This document shows positions 16,362 through 24,922 of a DNA stretch of 35,568 nt, one piece after another. The notes under the pieces are model-generated. The model was not told the DNA's origin. It searched no databases and was given only the letters and a program-made list of their open reading frames with translations. How positions within the stretch are numbered: the stretch's first letter is position 1; every line of letters begins with the position of its first letter. The DNA lies in NCBI RefSeq assembly GCF_012927415.1, contig NZ_JABBPF010000184.1, positions 1-35,568 of the forward strand, in the 5' to 3' direction. Source of the stretch: Polaromonas sp. (GTDB lineage: Bacteria; Pseudomonadota; Gammaproteobacteria; Burkholderiales; Burkholderiaceae_C). The position numbers and the translations under genes were made by a program.

Positions 16362-18770
16362 GTGACCCCGAAGTTGCGCAGACTCATCGCTTTGGCAATT
16401 GGCCTTCTGGTCATGGCCATGCATGCCAGATCGGCAGACCTGATCATTGCCGCCAATGGCAAGACCCGCGCCACGGTTGTTGTCGCACCCGACGCAGGCC
16501 CATGGGAAAAGCGGGCCGCACAAGATCTGGTGCACTACATCGAGCGCCTCAGCAACGCCAGACCTGCCTTGGCCGACAGCGACGAGGCCGCTCGCCAGGC
16601 GCTGCGCGGTTCCGGGCCCGTGCTGGTGGTTGGCAAGGCCGCGCTGACGCTGGTGCCGGAGCTTCGCCAGCAACTCGAGCGCGTCGCCAAACCCAAGCCG
16701 GAGTTGCGTGCCGATGCCATCGTGCTTAAGCGCAAGGGCAAGCTGCTTTTGCTCGCCGGCACCAACGACGACGCCCACTACTACGCCGTGGCAGAGCTTT
16801 TGCGCCGCTGGGGCTGCCGCTGGTTCATGCCCGGAGAGTTTGGCGAGAGCATTCCCCAGACGCCCGAGCTGCACCTGGGCGCGCTTGACTACGCCTACGC
16901 CCCACCTTTTGAAGTCCGCCGCTACTGGCTCTCCTGGCTGGGCGACAGCACCGGCAAAGACGAATTCATGCGGCGCAATTTCTTCAACGACGTGTACGTT
17001 CCCAGTGGCCATGCCCTGGGCACCTACACCAAAGAACTTGTGCCGCCAGGTCAGACACTGTTCAATGTGCCCATCGCCGACAACCGCACTGCCAGTCATT
17101 TAAGCCAGAAAGTTTTGCCCGAATACAAGGCCGGCAAAGACGTATCGCTGTCGATGGAAGACGGCATCTACGCCTCCGGTTCCGCAGACGACAAGGCGCT
17201 GGCCACCCTGCAATACGACAAATACTTTCTCGGCCCCAGCTACACCGACGCCTTCATGCAGCTGTATAACAAGGTCGCCACCCAGCTTCAGGCCGCAGCC
17301 CCCGAAAGCCGCGCGCACCTGGGCTTTCTGGCCTACTCCAACATGACACTGCCGCCGGTGCTGGAGATCACCGCCGCGCCGCCGCTGGTAGCCTATCTGG
17401 CACCCATCGACATCGATCCCATCCATGGGGTAGACGATGTGCGCTCAGCCCCGTGCCGTGAGTACCGCGTCATCATGGAAAAGTGGGCAAAGATCATGCA
17501 GGGCCGGCTCGTGATCTACGACTACGACCAGAGCATGCTGGTCTGGCGCGACTTGCCCAACCCCAGCCACCAGGCTTTCAGGCGCGACGTGCAGGCCTAT
17601 CGCGCCGCAGGCATTTTGGGGGTCGACACTGAAAGCCGCGGCGCCCTGGCCACCACCTTGACGAATCTCTACCTGCGCGGCCAGCTGTTGTGGAACCCCG
17701 ATACCGACGCCGACGCGCTGCTGGCCGATTTTTACGTCCGTTTCTACGGCCCCGCGGCCAAGCCCATGGCCCGATACTGGGGCGAGATTTTTCGTGCCTG
17801 GCAAGAAACCCTGGTAACCGAGCACGAATATTTTGTCGCCCCGGCCATCTACACCCCTGAGCTGATCGACCGCCTTCGCAGCCACCTTGAAGCGGCAGAA
17901 GTAGCCGAAGTAGCCGAAGCAGCCGAGCAGGTCGCCAGACCAGGGGCGAAAGCCAGAGGTCAAGGGGTGCAACATTTGCACGACCGGCTGCGCTTCACGC
18001 GCCTGGGCTTCGAGGTGCTGACCGCCTACATGGACATGGTTCGCGCAGCCGCCACCGATGGCGACTACGCCGCCGCCGTGGCTGCAGGCGAGCGTGGACT
18101 GGCCGCCCGTGAACAGCTTGCCGACATGAACCCCACCTTCGCCACCTTCCGCAGCATTGGCGAAAAGGGCTACGCGTGGTGGCCAGGCGAAGTGCTTCAA
18201 TACCGTGAGCTGCTGCCTTACACCAACGGAGAGAAGGGCGAGCTGGTTGCCCGCTTGCCACTGGTCTGGAATTTCCGCCGCGACCCCGATGAAAAAGGCC
18301 GACCCGGGAAATGGCCCACGCTACCCGTGGACGAAAGTCACTGGCGCTCACAGCCGCAACCCCTCAGCCTGCAGGCGCGCCAGCAAATCGCGGGTCAGTG
18401 GGAGCCGCTTCGAACCGACCTTTACGCCCAAGCCCAGGGCGTCGTCACCCCTGACTATCAAAGCTACACCGGCCTTGCCTGGTACCACACCGACATGAGT
18501 CTGGAAGCTGCCCAGACACAGGGCAAGCTGCACCTGCGTTTTCCGGGTCTGTTCAACCAAGCGGTGCTTTATCTTAATGGCGAGCCCGTTGCCGTAAGAC
18601 GCCTGAGTCACCCGTTGTGGTGGTCCAACGATTACCGCTTCGAATGGGATGTGGACCTGACCGGTCGGCTGCAGGCGGGTGTCAATCGTTTCTTTTTGCA
18701 CATTGACAACCCCCACCACTTTGGCGGGATTTTCCGGCGGCCCTTTCTTTATCGTGAGGTGCTGCAGTGA
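16362..18770 (+). CDS. Large exported DUF4838 / GH67-like protein with C-terminal jelly roll
   Basis: A GTG start is chosen because it gives a signal peptide (MTPKLRRLIALAIGLLVMAM, cleavage after HARSA near residue 24). No good Shine-Dalgarno is seen. Residues about 25-150 resemble the GH67 N-terminal domain of alpha-glucuronidases (AAQDLVHYIERLS; AGTNDDAHYYAVAELLRRWG; the WFMPGEFG turn). The central part (about 180-510) fits DUF4838: VRRYWLSWLGDS, MEDGIYASG, IYDYDQSMLVW, GVDTESRGALATTL. The C-terminus (about 700-802, YLNGEPVAVRR...WDVDLTGRLQAGVNRFFLHI) is a GH2-like galactose-binding jelly roll. An Ala/Glu/Val repeat sits near residue 512. It lies between two UDP-uronic-sugar genes, suggesting a periplasmic enzyme acting on the uronic-acid polymer (inference). 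No activity is established here. Confidence 0.75.
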   Translation: MTPKLRRLIALAIGLLVMAMHARSADLIIAANGKTRATVVVAPDAGPWEKRAAQDLVHYIERLSNARPALADSDEAARQALRGSGPVLVVGKAALTLVPELRQQLERVAKPKPELRADAIVLKRKGKLLLLAGTNDDAHYYAVAELLRRWGCRWFMPGEFGESIPQTPELHLGALDYAYAPPFEVRRYWLSWLGDSTGKDEFMRRNFFNDVYVPSGHALGTYTKELVPPGQTLFNVPIADNRTASHLSQKVLPEYKAGKDVSLSMEDGIYASGSADDKALATLQYDKYFLGPSYTDAFMQLYNKVATQLQAAAPESRAHLGFLAYSNMTLPPVLEITAAPPLVAYLAPIDIDPIHGVDDVRSAPCREYRVIMEKWAKIMQGRLVIYDYDQSMLVWRDLPNPSHQAFRRDVQAYRAAGILGVDTESRGALATTLTNLYLRGQLLWNPDTDADALLADFYVRFYGPAAKPMARYWGEIFRAWQETLVTEHEYFVAPAIYTPELIDRLRSHLEAAEVAEVAEAAEQVARPGAKARGQGVQHLHDRLRFTRLGFEVLTAYMDMVRAAATDGDYAAAVAAGERGLAAREQLADMNPTFATFRSIGEKGYAWWPGEVLQYRELLPYTNGEKGELVARLPLVWNFRRDPDEKGRPGKWPTLPVDESHWRSQPQPLSLQARQQIAGQWEPLRTDLYAQAQGVVTPDYQSYTGLAWYHTDMSLEAAQTQGKLHLRFPGLFNQAVLYLNGEPVAVRRLSHPLWWSNDYRFEWDVDLTGRLQAGVNRFFLHIDNPHHFGGIFRRPFLYREVLQ
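17898..17924 (+). repeat. 9-bp short tandem repeat, three units, in the DUF4838 gene
   Basis: Three in-frame 9-base units (GAAGTAGCC, GAAGTAGCC, GAAGCAGCC) encode EVA-EVA-EAA in a charged helical linker. The first two are identical. Copy number could vary without breaking the frame. Confidence 0.85.
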
Positions 18771-18829
18771 ACCACTGCCAGCGCAGGTACCCGCAGTCGG
18801 CAATTTATACAACGAGATTGATCTGAACA

Positions 18830-20059
18830 ATGTCTACAGCCGTTAACGCGCTTCAAACCCGCCTTCTTAACCAACCCCGAACCTGGCTCATCACCGGCGT
18901 GGCAGGTTTCATTGGTAGCAATCTGCTGGAAACATTGCTCAAGCTTGACCAGCGCGTTGTCGGCATCGACAACTTCGCGACCGGCTACCAGAGCAACCTG
19001 GATGAAGTACAAACCCTGGTCAGCCCCGCACAGTGGGCCAACTTCAGTTTCATCAGGGGTGACATTCGCAACCTCGCCGATTGCCAGCAAGCCATGGGCT
19101 GGACCGCGCCAATATCCCGCCATGGCGAGCCCCAAGCCCCCGCCACAGCGAGCGAAGCACCTAAAACCCCCGCCTTTTCCAGCGAAGCGCAGCAATCCAT
19201 GTCCGCGTCCCAGGCACCGATCCCCGTCGACTACGTTCTTCACCAGGCCGCCCTCGGCAGCGTTCCCCGCAGCCTTGAAGACCCCATCCTCACCAACAGT
19301 GCCAACGTCACCGGCTTCCTCAACATGCTGGTTGCCGCGCGAGATGCCAAGGTCAAAAGCTTTACCTACGCCGCCAGCAGTTCCACCTACGGTGACCATC
19401 CCGCGCTGCCCAAGTTCGAAGACGCCATTGGCAAACCGCTCAGCCCTTACGCCGTGACCAAATACGTCAACGAGCTTTACGCGGACGTGTTTGCCCGCTG
19501 CTATGGCTTCAACGCCATTGGCCTGCGCTACTTCAACGTGTTTGGCCCCCGCCAGGACCCTGAGGGCGCTTATGCCGCAGTCATCCCCAAATGGACGGCC
19601 GCCTTGCTCCAAGGCGACGCTGTCCATGTCAACGGCGACGGCGAAACCAGCCGCGACTTCTGCTTTGTGGCCAACGCCGTGCAAGCCAACCTGCTCGCCG
19701 CCACCGCGGCCGTTCCACCTGCCGCCGCCATTGCGAGCCCTTTAACGGGCTCAGAGCCGGCCCAAACGTCGCAACCCATTGCCCCGGCCGAGTCACCGTT
19801 AAATCAGGTCTACAACGTGGCCGTGGGCGACTGCACCACGCTCAACACCCTGTTTTCCCTGCTACGCGACAACCTTGCCGCGCACGGCGTCAGCGCCAGC
19901 GTGCAGCCGGTATACCGCGACTTTCGGGCTGGCGACGTGCGCCACAGCCAGGCCGACATCGGCAAGGCCGGGCGCCTGCTCGGCTACGCGCCCACGCACA
20001 ACCTGTCCGAAGGCATCGCCTGGGCCATGCCCTGGTATGTGGCAAAAAATAATGGTTAA
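18830..20059 (+). CDS. tviC: UDP-N-acetylhexosamine 4-epimerase, TviC/WbpP type, with two internal insertions
   Basis: This extended short-chain dehydrogenase has a Rossmann motif [16 protein letters not shown] (about residues 19-34), [16 protein letters not shown] (from about 133), the catalytic Ser region [15 protein letters not shown], the YxxxK motif ([13 protein letters not shown]) and [21 protein letters not shown], matching TviC/WbpP closely. WbpP proteins are about 340 aa; this one is 409. The excess is two Ala/Pro/Ser-rich inserts: about residues 90-132 (between CQQAMG and VDYVLHQ) and about 294-323 (between NLLAAT and [10 protein letters not shown]). Both carry palindromic or repeat-like DNA. 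Core catalytic residues are intact. It should interconvert UDP-GlcNAc/GalNAc or their uronic forms. It is the last gene of the polysaccharide block. Confidence 0.9.
   Translation: MSTAVNALQTRLLNQPRTWLITGVAGFIGSNLLETLLKLDQRVVGIDNFATGYQSNLDEVQTLVSPAQWANFSFIRGDIRNLADCQQAMGWTAPISRHGEPQAPATASEAPKTPAFSSEAQQSMSASQAPIPVDYVLHQAALGSVPRSLEDPILTNSANVTGFLNMLVAARDAKVKSFTYAASSSTYGDHPALPKFEDAIGKPLSPYAVTKYVNELYADVFARCYGFNAIGLRYFNVFGPRQDPEGAYAAVIPKWTAALLQGDAVHVNGDGETSRDFCFVANAVQANLLAATAAVPPAAAIASPLTGSEPAQTSQPIAPAESPLNQVYNVAVGDCTTLNTLFSLLRDNLAAHGVSASVQPVYRDFRAGDVRHSQADIGKAGRLLGYAPTHNLSEGIAWAMPWYVAKNNG
19181..19209 (+). repeat. Repeat-family fragment inside tviC (insert 1)
   Basis: The stretch AGCGAAGCGCAGCAATCCATG and the following TCCGCGTC closely match the intergenic palindromic element at 20447-20475 (GAAGCGCGGCAATCCCTGTCC...). 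It is translated in frame as part of the low-complexity insert of the epimerase. This points to a dispersed repeat that landed in a coding region. Confidence 0.5.
19735..19752. repeat. Perfect palindrome in tviC insert 2
   Basis: GAGCCC-TTTAAC-GGGCTC is a perfect 6-bp inverted repeat located in the second extra segment of the epimerase gene. It may mark the insertion of a small hairpin element. The protein there reads [11 protein letters not shown], a loop-like sequence. Confidence 0.45.
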
Positions 20060-20069
20060 AACACGATCG

Positions 20070-20118
20070 TGTCCAGTCAATTCCGGCATCATCAGCTATC
20101 GAAATAATAGTAAACTGG
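20070..20118. repeat. Palindromic intergenic repeat, copy B
   Basis: It begins TGTCCAGTCAATTCCGG, followed by AGCTATCGAAATAATAG and an ACTGG end. It shares block order and most bases with copy A at 1425-1476. It begins 11 bases after the tviC stop. Confidence 0.6.
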
Positions 20119-20172
20119 CTTTGGGTGAACGCACTGCCCAGGCACCGTACCAGTGATTATCATGCTGTCATT

Positions 20173-20187
20173 GCTATCAAATAGAGC
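20173..20187. repeat. Partial GCTAT-type palindrome
   Basis: GCTATCAAATAGAGC resembles the palindromic core of copies A to C but lacks the TGTCCA leader. It is probably a fragment of the same repeat family. Confidence 0.35.
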
Positions 20188-20437
20188 CGCACCACCGGTG
20201 ATCGAACTGGCCGACGGCGCATCGTTTGCATTTCCCTTTGGTCTAGCGCAAGCCCAAAGGCGGCAGACCCAGAAAAGCGACCATGGCGCCGGCATGAATC
20301 GACTGGCTGCATCCGTCCATCGAACTCACCCGCAACAAATTGCTGGGCGATGCCCTGCTGATGCAGCCATGACGACCGCCGACCTTCTCGATTACGTCGC
20401 CGCTGGCGAATCGCAAACGCGATCGGCCCAATGGACT

Positions 20438-20519
20438 CGTCACTGCGACCGAAGCGCGGCAATCCCTGTCCCCGCTTCGTCAACGATCGATCGCCGCGGC
20501 TTGCAGCCTAGCAATGACG
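20438..20519. repeat. Imperfect 82-bp palindromic (REP/MITE-like) element
   Basis: The left end CGTCACTGCG and the right end GCAATGACG are near-complementary, and the inner blocks CGAAGCGCGGCAATCC and GATCGCCGCGGCTTGCAG are also roughly inverted. The pattern (CGTCATTGCGAGCGAAGCGCGGCAATCC in idealised blocks) is that of a common dispersed palindromic repeat of proteobacterial genomes. A related fragment is present inside tviC at 19181-19209. Confidence 0.6.
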
Positions 20520-20746
20520 AATCGGGCGCCGTCCCCGCCTCCATGCCCCCACACCCAGTCAACCAGCCCGCATACCGCGAGTTCCAGGCCAGCAACCCCA
20601 AAAGCACAGGTCAAGTCCCAAAGCCTCAAACACCCACCCGCAGAACTATCCCTTTTTCATTACCGGTGCGTGCCGGCAGCCGTGCTGCCAGGTTACTTGG
20701 CTGCCTCAAGCGCGCCAGTGGGAAAATGAGGGTAATATCGGCCTCT

Positions 20747-20798
20747 TGTCCAATGACTACGGTCATAGATAGCTATCAAAGTAATAGCATTTTCGCAG
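20747..20798. repeat. Palindromic intergenic repeat, copy C
   Basis: TGTCCAATGACTACGG is followed by AGCTATCAAAGTAATAGC (palindromic core) and a CGCAGG end. It shares block order with copies A and B. It lies about 120 bp upstream of the ABC transporter start. Confidence 0.6.
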
Positions 20799-20916
20799 GT
20801 TGGGTTAGATTAGCGTCACCCGACAATCCCAAGTAACCTACCAAAAACCAAAGCGTCTTTTCCAGCATGCCGACTCACCCCATTCAACCGCACAGCGGTC
20901 AGGCCGCCTTGCAAAC

Positions 20917-22743
20917 ATGACTAAAACGTCGTCCTCACAACCTTTGTCGCTATTGGGCGGACTTGGCCGGTTGCTGGTGCATCTGTCCATCCAGCGACGC
21001 TGGCAGCTCGTCGGACTGTTCGCGGTCATGCTTCTGGGCGCGGTCGCCGAGTTGGCTACTTTCGGAGCAGTAATACCTTTTCTTGCTCTCCTTACAGATC
21101 CAACGCTTGCGCCTAAATACCCACTGCTTCAAAACACGTTTGTGATGCTGGGCTGGGGTCGTCATGAGAGCATTCTTCTTCCTGCAACGCTTTTGTTCGC
21201 GGTTATTGCCGTTGGCGCAGCAGTCGTGCGCATGTTGCTTTCGTGGGTAAGTTTTAAATTTACCTTTGGCGTAGGTGCTGACATCGGTATTGATGTGTAT
21301 CGCCGTACGCTTTATCAGCCCTACAGCTATCATGTAGCGCGCAATACCAGCGAGATCATCGCGGCTCTCAACAAGGTTCAAACGGTAGTTTTCAGTGTTA
21401 TCAGTCCGCTGGTTCAAGGCGCTGTGTCGCTAATTCTTTCGTTAGCGATACTTGTCGCGCTCGTAAGCATCGATCCGGTCACCGCTACTTTTGCTGGGCT
21501 CGGTTTTGGGGTGATCTATATTCTTGTCACCTTTAGCACCCGCCGTCAGTTGCGCGTCAATAGTCTGATCATTAATGACAACGAAACGCGCCGAGTGCAG
21601 GCTGTCCAGGAAGGGTTGGGCGGAATTCGTGATGTGCTTATAGACGGAACGCAAAGTGTGTACATCAACCGTTTCTCAAAAATCGAAGTTGCTCAATGCG
21701 AGGCGCGGGCTGCCAACAATTTTATTGGGACTGCCCCACGCTATTTGATTGAATCCATCGGTATGGTATTGATAGCCGCCTTGGCCTACTGGTTGAGCCG
21801 GCGCGCTGGTGGAATGTCTGCTGCAATTCCGGTGCTGGGTGCACTTGCTATCGGTGCGCAAAAGCTCATGCCGCAAATGCAGCAGGTTTACTATGGCTGG
21901 GTCTCATTAAGCGGCAACCGCACCACCTTGACAGACGTTGTTGCGCTTTTGGACCAACCTATTCCTGATGAATATTCAGAATTCTCCGCGAATATTCCAG
22001 CGCATCTTGAGCACGGGATCGCATTGCGTAATCTTTGCTTCCGCTATAAGAAAGACGCCCCTGAAGTCATCCGCCAAATCAGCCTTGAGATTCCGCGTGG
22101 TAGCCGCGTCGGTTTCGTTGGCAAGACCGGCAGTGGGAAGAGCACAGTGATTGATCTCATCATGGGCCTATTGGAACCCACGAAAGGCAGCATCGAAATT
22201 GACGGGCAGCCACTTACCAGCACCAACCGCCGTGCGTGGCAGGCGCGCATTGCCCATGTACCGCAGTCAATCTATTTGGCAGACACCAGCATTCAGGAAA
22301 ACATTGCCTTTGGTGTCGATCCTCGCCATATCGATCAGGAGCGGGTGCATGAAGCAGCTCGCAAAGCACAGCTTGCCGAGTTTATCGAAACCTTACCTGA
22401 ACAGTACCAAACCTCGGTGGGTGAGCGCGGCGTTCGGCTCTCTGGCGGGCAGCGCCAACGCATAGGCCTTGCTCGTGCTCTTTACAAGCAAGCAGACGTT
22501 TTGGTTATGGACGAAGCCACCAGTGCTCTTGACGATGTTACCGAAAAATCAGTCATGCAGGCCATTGATTCCTTGGGTAAGGAGATAACGGTTTTGATGA
22601 TTGCCCACCGCGTTTCTACCCTAAGTCGATGTGATCGCATCTTTGAACTCAGTAACGGTATGTTGCTGCGCTCTTGCACATATCCAGAACTTCTTCGGCC
22701 TTTTCATGCGGCCAAGACCGCCGTTTTATCCTCTAAAATTTGA
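20917..22743 (+). CDS. PglK-like ABC transporter (fused membrane and ATPase domains), glycan flippase
   Basis: This 608-aa type-IV ABC half-transporter has an N-terminal membrane domain (about residues 20-320, six hydrophobic helices, e.g. LVGLFAVMLLGAVAELATFG) and a C-terminal ATPase. Walker A is GKTGSGKST (about 402-410), the Q-loop is in HVPQSIYLADTS, the signature is LSGGQRQR (about 508-515), Walker B is VLVMDEATSALD and the H-loop is IAHR. The pattern fits PglK/WlaB-type flippases that move undecaprenyl-diphosphate-linked oligosaccharides across the inner membrane. It ends 5 bases before the pseB ATG, so it is the first gene of the Pse operon. This could replace Wzx, which is not seen in the window. 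Codon use is less GC-rich than in the upstream polysaccharide locus. Substrate is inferred. Confidence 0.87.
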   Translation: MTKTSSSQPLSLLGGLGRLLVHLSIQRRWQLVGLFAVMLLGAVAELATFGAVIPFLALLTDPTLAPKYPLLQNTFVMLGWGRHESILLPATLLFAVIAVGAAVVRMLLSWVSFKFTFGVGADIGIDVYRRTLYQPYSYHVARNTSEIIAALNKVQTVVFSVISPLVQGAVSLILSLAILVALVSIDPVTATFAGLGFGVIYILVTFSTRRQLRVNSLIINDNETRRVQAVQEGLGGIRDVLIDGTQSVYINRFSKIEVAQCEARAANNFIGTAPRYLIESIGMVLIAALAYWLSRRAGGMSAAIPVLGALAIGAQKLMPQMQQVYYGWVSLSGNRTTLTDVVALLDQPIPDEYSEFSANIPAHLEHGIALRNLCFRYKKDAPEVIRQISLEIPRGSRVGFVGKTGSGKSTVIDLIMGLLEPTKGSIEIDGQPLTSTNRRAWQARIAHVPQSIYLADTSIQENIAFGVDPRHIDQERVHEAARKAQLAEFIETLPEQYQTSVGERGVRLSGGQRQRIGLARALYKQADVLVMDEATSALDDVTEKSVMQAIDSLGKEITVLMIAHRVSTLSRCDRIFELSNGMLLRSCTYPELLRPFHAAKTAVLSSKI

Positions 22744-22748
22744 TATCC

Positions 22749-23765
22749 ATGCTTAATAAAAAATCCATCCTCATTACCGGCGGCACTGGTACCTTTGGCA
22801 AAGCCTTCGTCAAAACCATCTTCGAACGCTTTCCGGAGGTTAAGCGCTTGGTCGTTTTCAGCCGTGACGAACTCAAGCAGTATGAAATGGGTCAGCAATT
22901 CCTTGAGACCAGGTATCCGGTTTTGCGTTACTTTATTGGCGATGTTCGCGATGCCGATCGGTTGCGCAGGGCAATGGAGGGCATTGACATCGTCATTCAC
23001 GCCGCCGCGCTCAAACAGGTACCAGCCGCCGAGTACAACCCATTTGAATGCATCAAAACCAACGTTCTCGGTGCACAGAATGTGATCGAGGCCTGCCTTG
23101 ATACGAATGTGAAACGCGTGGTCGCCCTGTCTACCGACAAGGCAGCTGCGCCCATCAACCTGTACGGCGCTACCAAGCTCTGCTCAGACAAGCTATTTAC
23201 GGCAGCCAACAACATCAAGGGTCACCGAGATTTGCGTTTTAGCGTGGTCCGCTACGGGAACGTCATGGGAAGTCGGGGCTCTGTGATTCCCTTTTTTCTG
23301 GAACGTCGCAAGACGGGCATGCTCCCGATCACAGACCCGGCCATGACCCGTTTCAACATCAGCCTGCAAGATGGTGTGGACATGGTGCTGTGGGCCCTGG
23401 AGCATGCCCAGGGCGGCGAAATCTTTGTGCCCAAAATACCTAGCTACCGCATCACTGACGTGGCCAAAGCGATTGGTCCGGACTGTGAACACCCCATCAT
23501 CGGCATCCGCCCTGGCGAAAAGATTCATGAGGAAATGATTACCGGCAGCGACAGCTTCAACACCGTTGACCTGGGCAAGTACTTCGCCATTCTGCCGTCG
23601 GCCGGAGCCCACTCTGCAGAAAGCTACTGTGCGGTTCACGGTGGGCGACCCGTTCCGCCGGGTTTTGCCTACGACAGCGGCAGTAATACGGAATTCCTCA
23701 CGGTGGAGCAATTGCAGCAATTGATTGCCGAACATGTAACTCATCCTGAAGAAAACCTCGCATGA
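22749..23765 (+). CDS. pseB: UDP-GlcNAc 4,6-dehydratase (inverting), PseB
   Basis: The ATG at 22749 is chosen over an in-frame TTG at 22740 because it gives the family start MLNKKSILITGGTGTFGKAF. The 338-aa protein has the Rossmann GGTGTFG motif (residues 11-17), FSRDELKQYEM, GDVRDADRL, HAAALKQVPAAEYNPFEC (about 86-103), the catalytic STDKA (Asp-Lys) and YGATK motifs (about 127-142), and RYGNVMGSRGSVIPFF. These are hallmarks of PseB/FlaA1, the first enzyme of pseudaminic acid synthesis. It makes UDP-2-acetamido-2,6-dideoxy-L-arabino-hexos-4-ulose by dehydration with C5 inversion. The stop overlaps pseC by ATGA. It appears intact. Confidence 0.95.
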   Translation: MLNKKSILITGGTGTFGKAFVKTIFERFPEVKRLVVFSRDELKQYEMGQQFLETRYPVLRYFIGDVRDADRLRRAMEGIDIVIHAAALKQVPAAEYNPFECIKTNVLGAQNVIEACLDTNVKRVVALSTDKAAAPINLYGATKLCSDKLFTAANNIKGHRDLRFSVVRYGNVMGSRGSVIPFFLERRKTGMLPITDPAMTRFNISLQDGVDMVLWALEHAQGGEIFVPKIPSYRITDVAKAIGPDCEHPIIGIRPGEKIHEEMITGSDSFNTVDLGKYFAILPSAGAHSAESYCAVHGGRPVPPGFAYDSGSNTEFLTVEQLQQLIAEHVTHPEENLA

Positions 23766-24922
23766 TTCCCTACGGCCGACAAGACATTACCCAGTCAGAC
23801 ATTGATGCCGTAGTGGCGGTGCTGCAGTCAGACTTTTTGACCCAAGGCCCTATGGTGCCCAAGTTCGAAGAGGCTGTGGCCAGTTATTGCGGCACAACGC
23901 ATGCACTGGCGGTCAACAGCGCCACCTCCGCGCTGCACATCGCCTGTTTGGCCTTAGGTGTGGGTCCCGGCGACTGGTTGTGGACTTCGCCCATCACCTT
24001 TGTTGCCTCTGCCAACTGTGGCCTTTACTGTGGTGCCCAGGTTGACTTTGTTGACATTGATTCCCGCACGTATAACTTGTGCACGAAGGCGCTAGAGCAA
24101 AAACTCATCGCCGCAGAAAAAGCCGGTCGCCTGCCCAAGGTTGTGGTGCCGGTGCACCTGTGCGGCCAGCCCTGCGACATGCAAGCCATTCACACCCTGG
24201 CCCAGCGTTATAACTTCAAGATTATCGAAGACGCCTCGCATGCCATTGGTGGCAAATACAAGAACGAGCCTATCGGCAACTGCCGTTACAGCGACATCAC
24301 CGTTTTCAGTTTTCACCCGGTCAAGATCATCACAACCGCGGAAGGCGGCATGGCCTTGACCAATAGCGCTGAGCTGGCCAACAAAATGGCACTTTTTCGC
24401 AGTCACGGCATAACCCGCGACCCTGCGCAAATGACCCACGAAGCCGATGGTCCTTGGTACTACCAGCAAATTGAGCTCGGCTACAACTACCGCATGACCG
24501 AACTGCAGGCTGCACTGGGCGTGAGCCAGATGCACCGTCTGGACTCCTACGTCACGCGCCGCCACCAGTTGGCTCGCCGCTACGACGAGCTGCTGCCAAC
24601 TTTGCCCATAATCACTCCCTGGCAGCACCCAGACAGCTACTCAGGCCTGCACCTTTATCCAATCCGCCTGCAGCTTGACAAAGTTAGCTGCAGTCACCTT
24701 CAGGTTTTTGAGACCCTCCGCGAGCTGGGCATTGGTGTCAACCTGCACTACATTCCCGTGCATACACAACCTTATTACCAGCGAATGGGCTTTCAGCCAG
24801 ATGACTTCCCGCAGGCGCAAACTTATTACCGTGAGGCGATCAGCCTGCCCATGTACCAAGCATTGACTGACGAACAACAAGACCAAGTTATGGCCGCGTT
24901 AAAAACTGCGCTCGTATTATGA
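23762..24922 (+). CDS. pseC: UDP-4-amino-4,6-dideoxy-N-acetyl-beta-L-altrosamine transaminase, PseC
   Basis: The 386-aa DegT/DnrJ-type PLP aminotransferase starts MIPYGRQDITQSDIDAVVAV. It has NSATSALHIACLALGVGPGD (about 58-77), IIEDASHAIGGKY (Asp contacts the PLP pyridine), and the Schiff-base lysine in SFHPVKIITTAEGG (Lys about 188). YNYRMTELQAALG and GVNLHYIPVHTQPYY, typical of PseC, follow. The enzyme transfers an amino group from glutamate to C4 of the PseB product. Both ends overlap neighbours by ATGA (pseB upstream, aldo/keto reductase downstream), indicating tight translational coupling. It looks complete and normal in length. Confidence 0.95.
   Translation: MIPYGRQDITQSDIDAVVAVLQSDFLTQGPMVPKFEEAVASYCGTTHALAVNSATSALHIACLALGVGPGDWLWTSPITFVASANCGLYCGAQVDFVDIDSRTYNLCTKALEQKLIAAEKAGRLPKVVVPVHLCGQPCDMQAIHTLAQRYNFKIIEDASHAIGGKYKNEPIGNCRYSDITVFSFHPVKIITTAEGGMALTNSAELANKMALFRSHGITRDPAQMTHEADGPWYYQQIELGYNYRMTELQAALGVSQMHRLDSYVTRRHQLARRYDELLPTLPIITPWQHPDSYSGLHLYPIRLQLDKVSCSHLQVFETLRELGIGVNLHYIPVHTQPYYQRMGFQPDDFPQAQTYYREAISLPMYQALTDEQQDQVMAALKTALVL

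Larger units (their letters stand above)
20060..20916. other. 857-bp gene-free junction between the polysaccharide and Pse modules
   Basis: No reading frame here looks like a real gene: the open frames on both strands are low-complexity, lack ribosome binding sites and run across repeats. The region contains two full copies of the GCTAT-type repeat (20070-20118 and 20747-20798), a partial copy (20173-20187) and an imperfect 82-bp palindrome (20438-20519). The remaining stretch at about 20190-20435 is GC-rich and unassigned; it may be a gene remnant. A promoter for the downstream ABC/pse operon may lie near the 3' end, but none can be assigned with confidence. Confidence 0.6.

Noticed and set aside
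20153-20836. 227-codon open frame on the plus strand in the junction
   Set aside because: It runs through two different repeat elements, has no ribosome binding site and its translation is low-complexity. Treated as non-coding.
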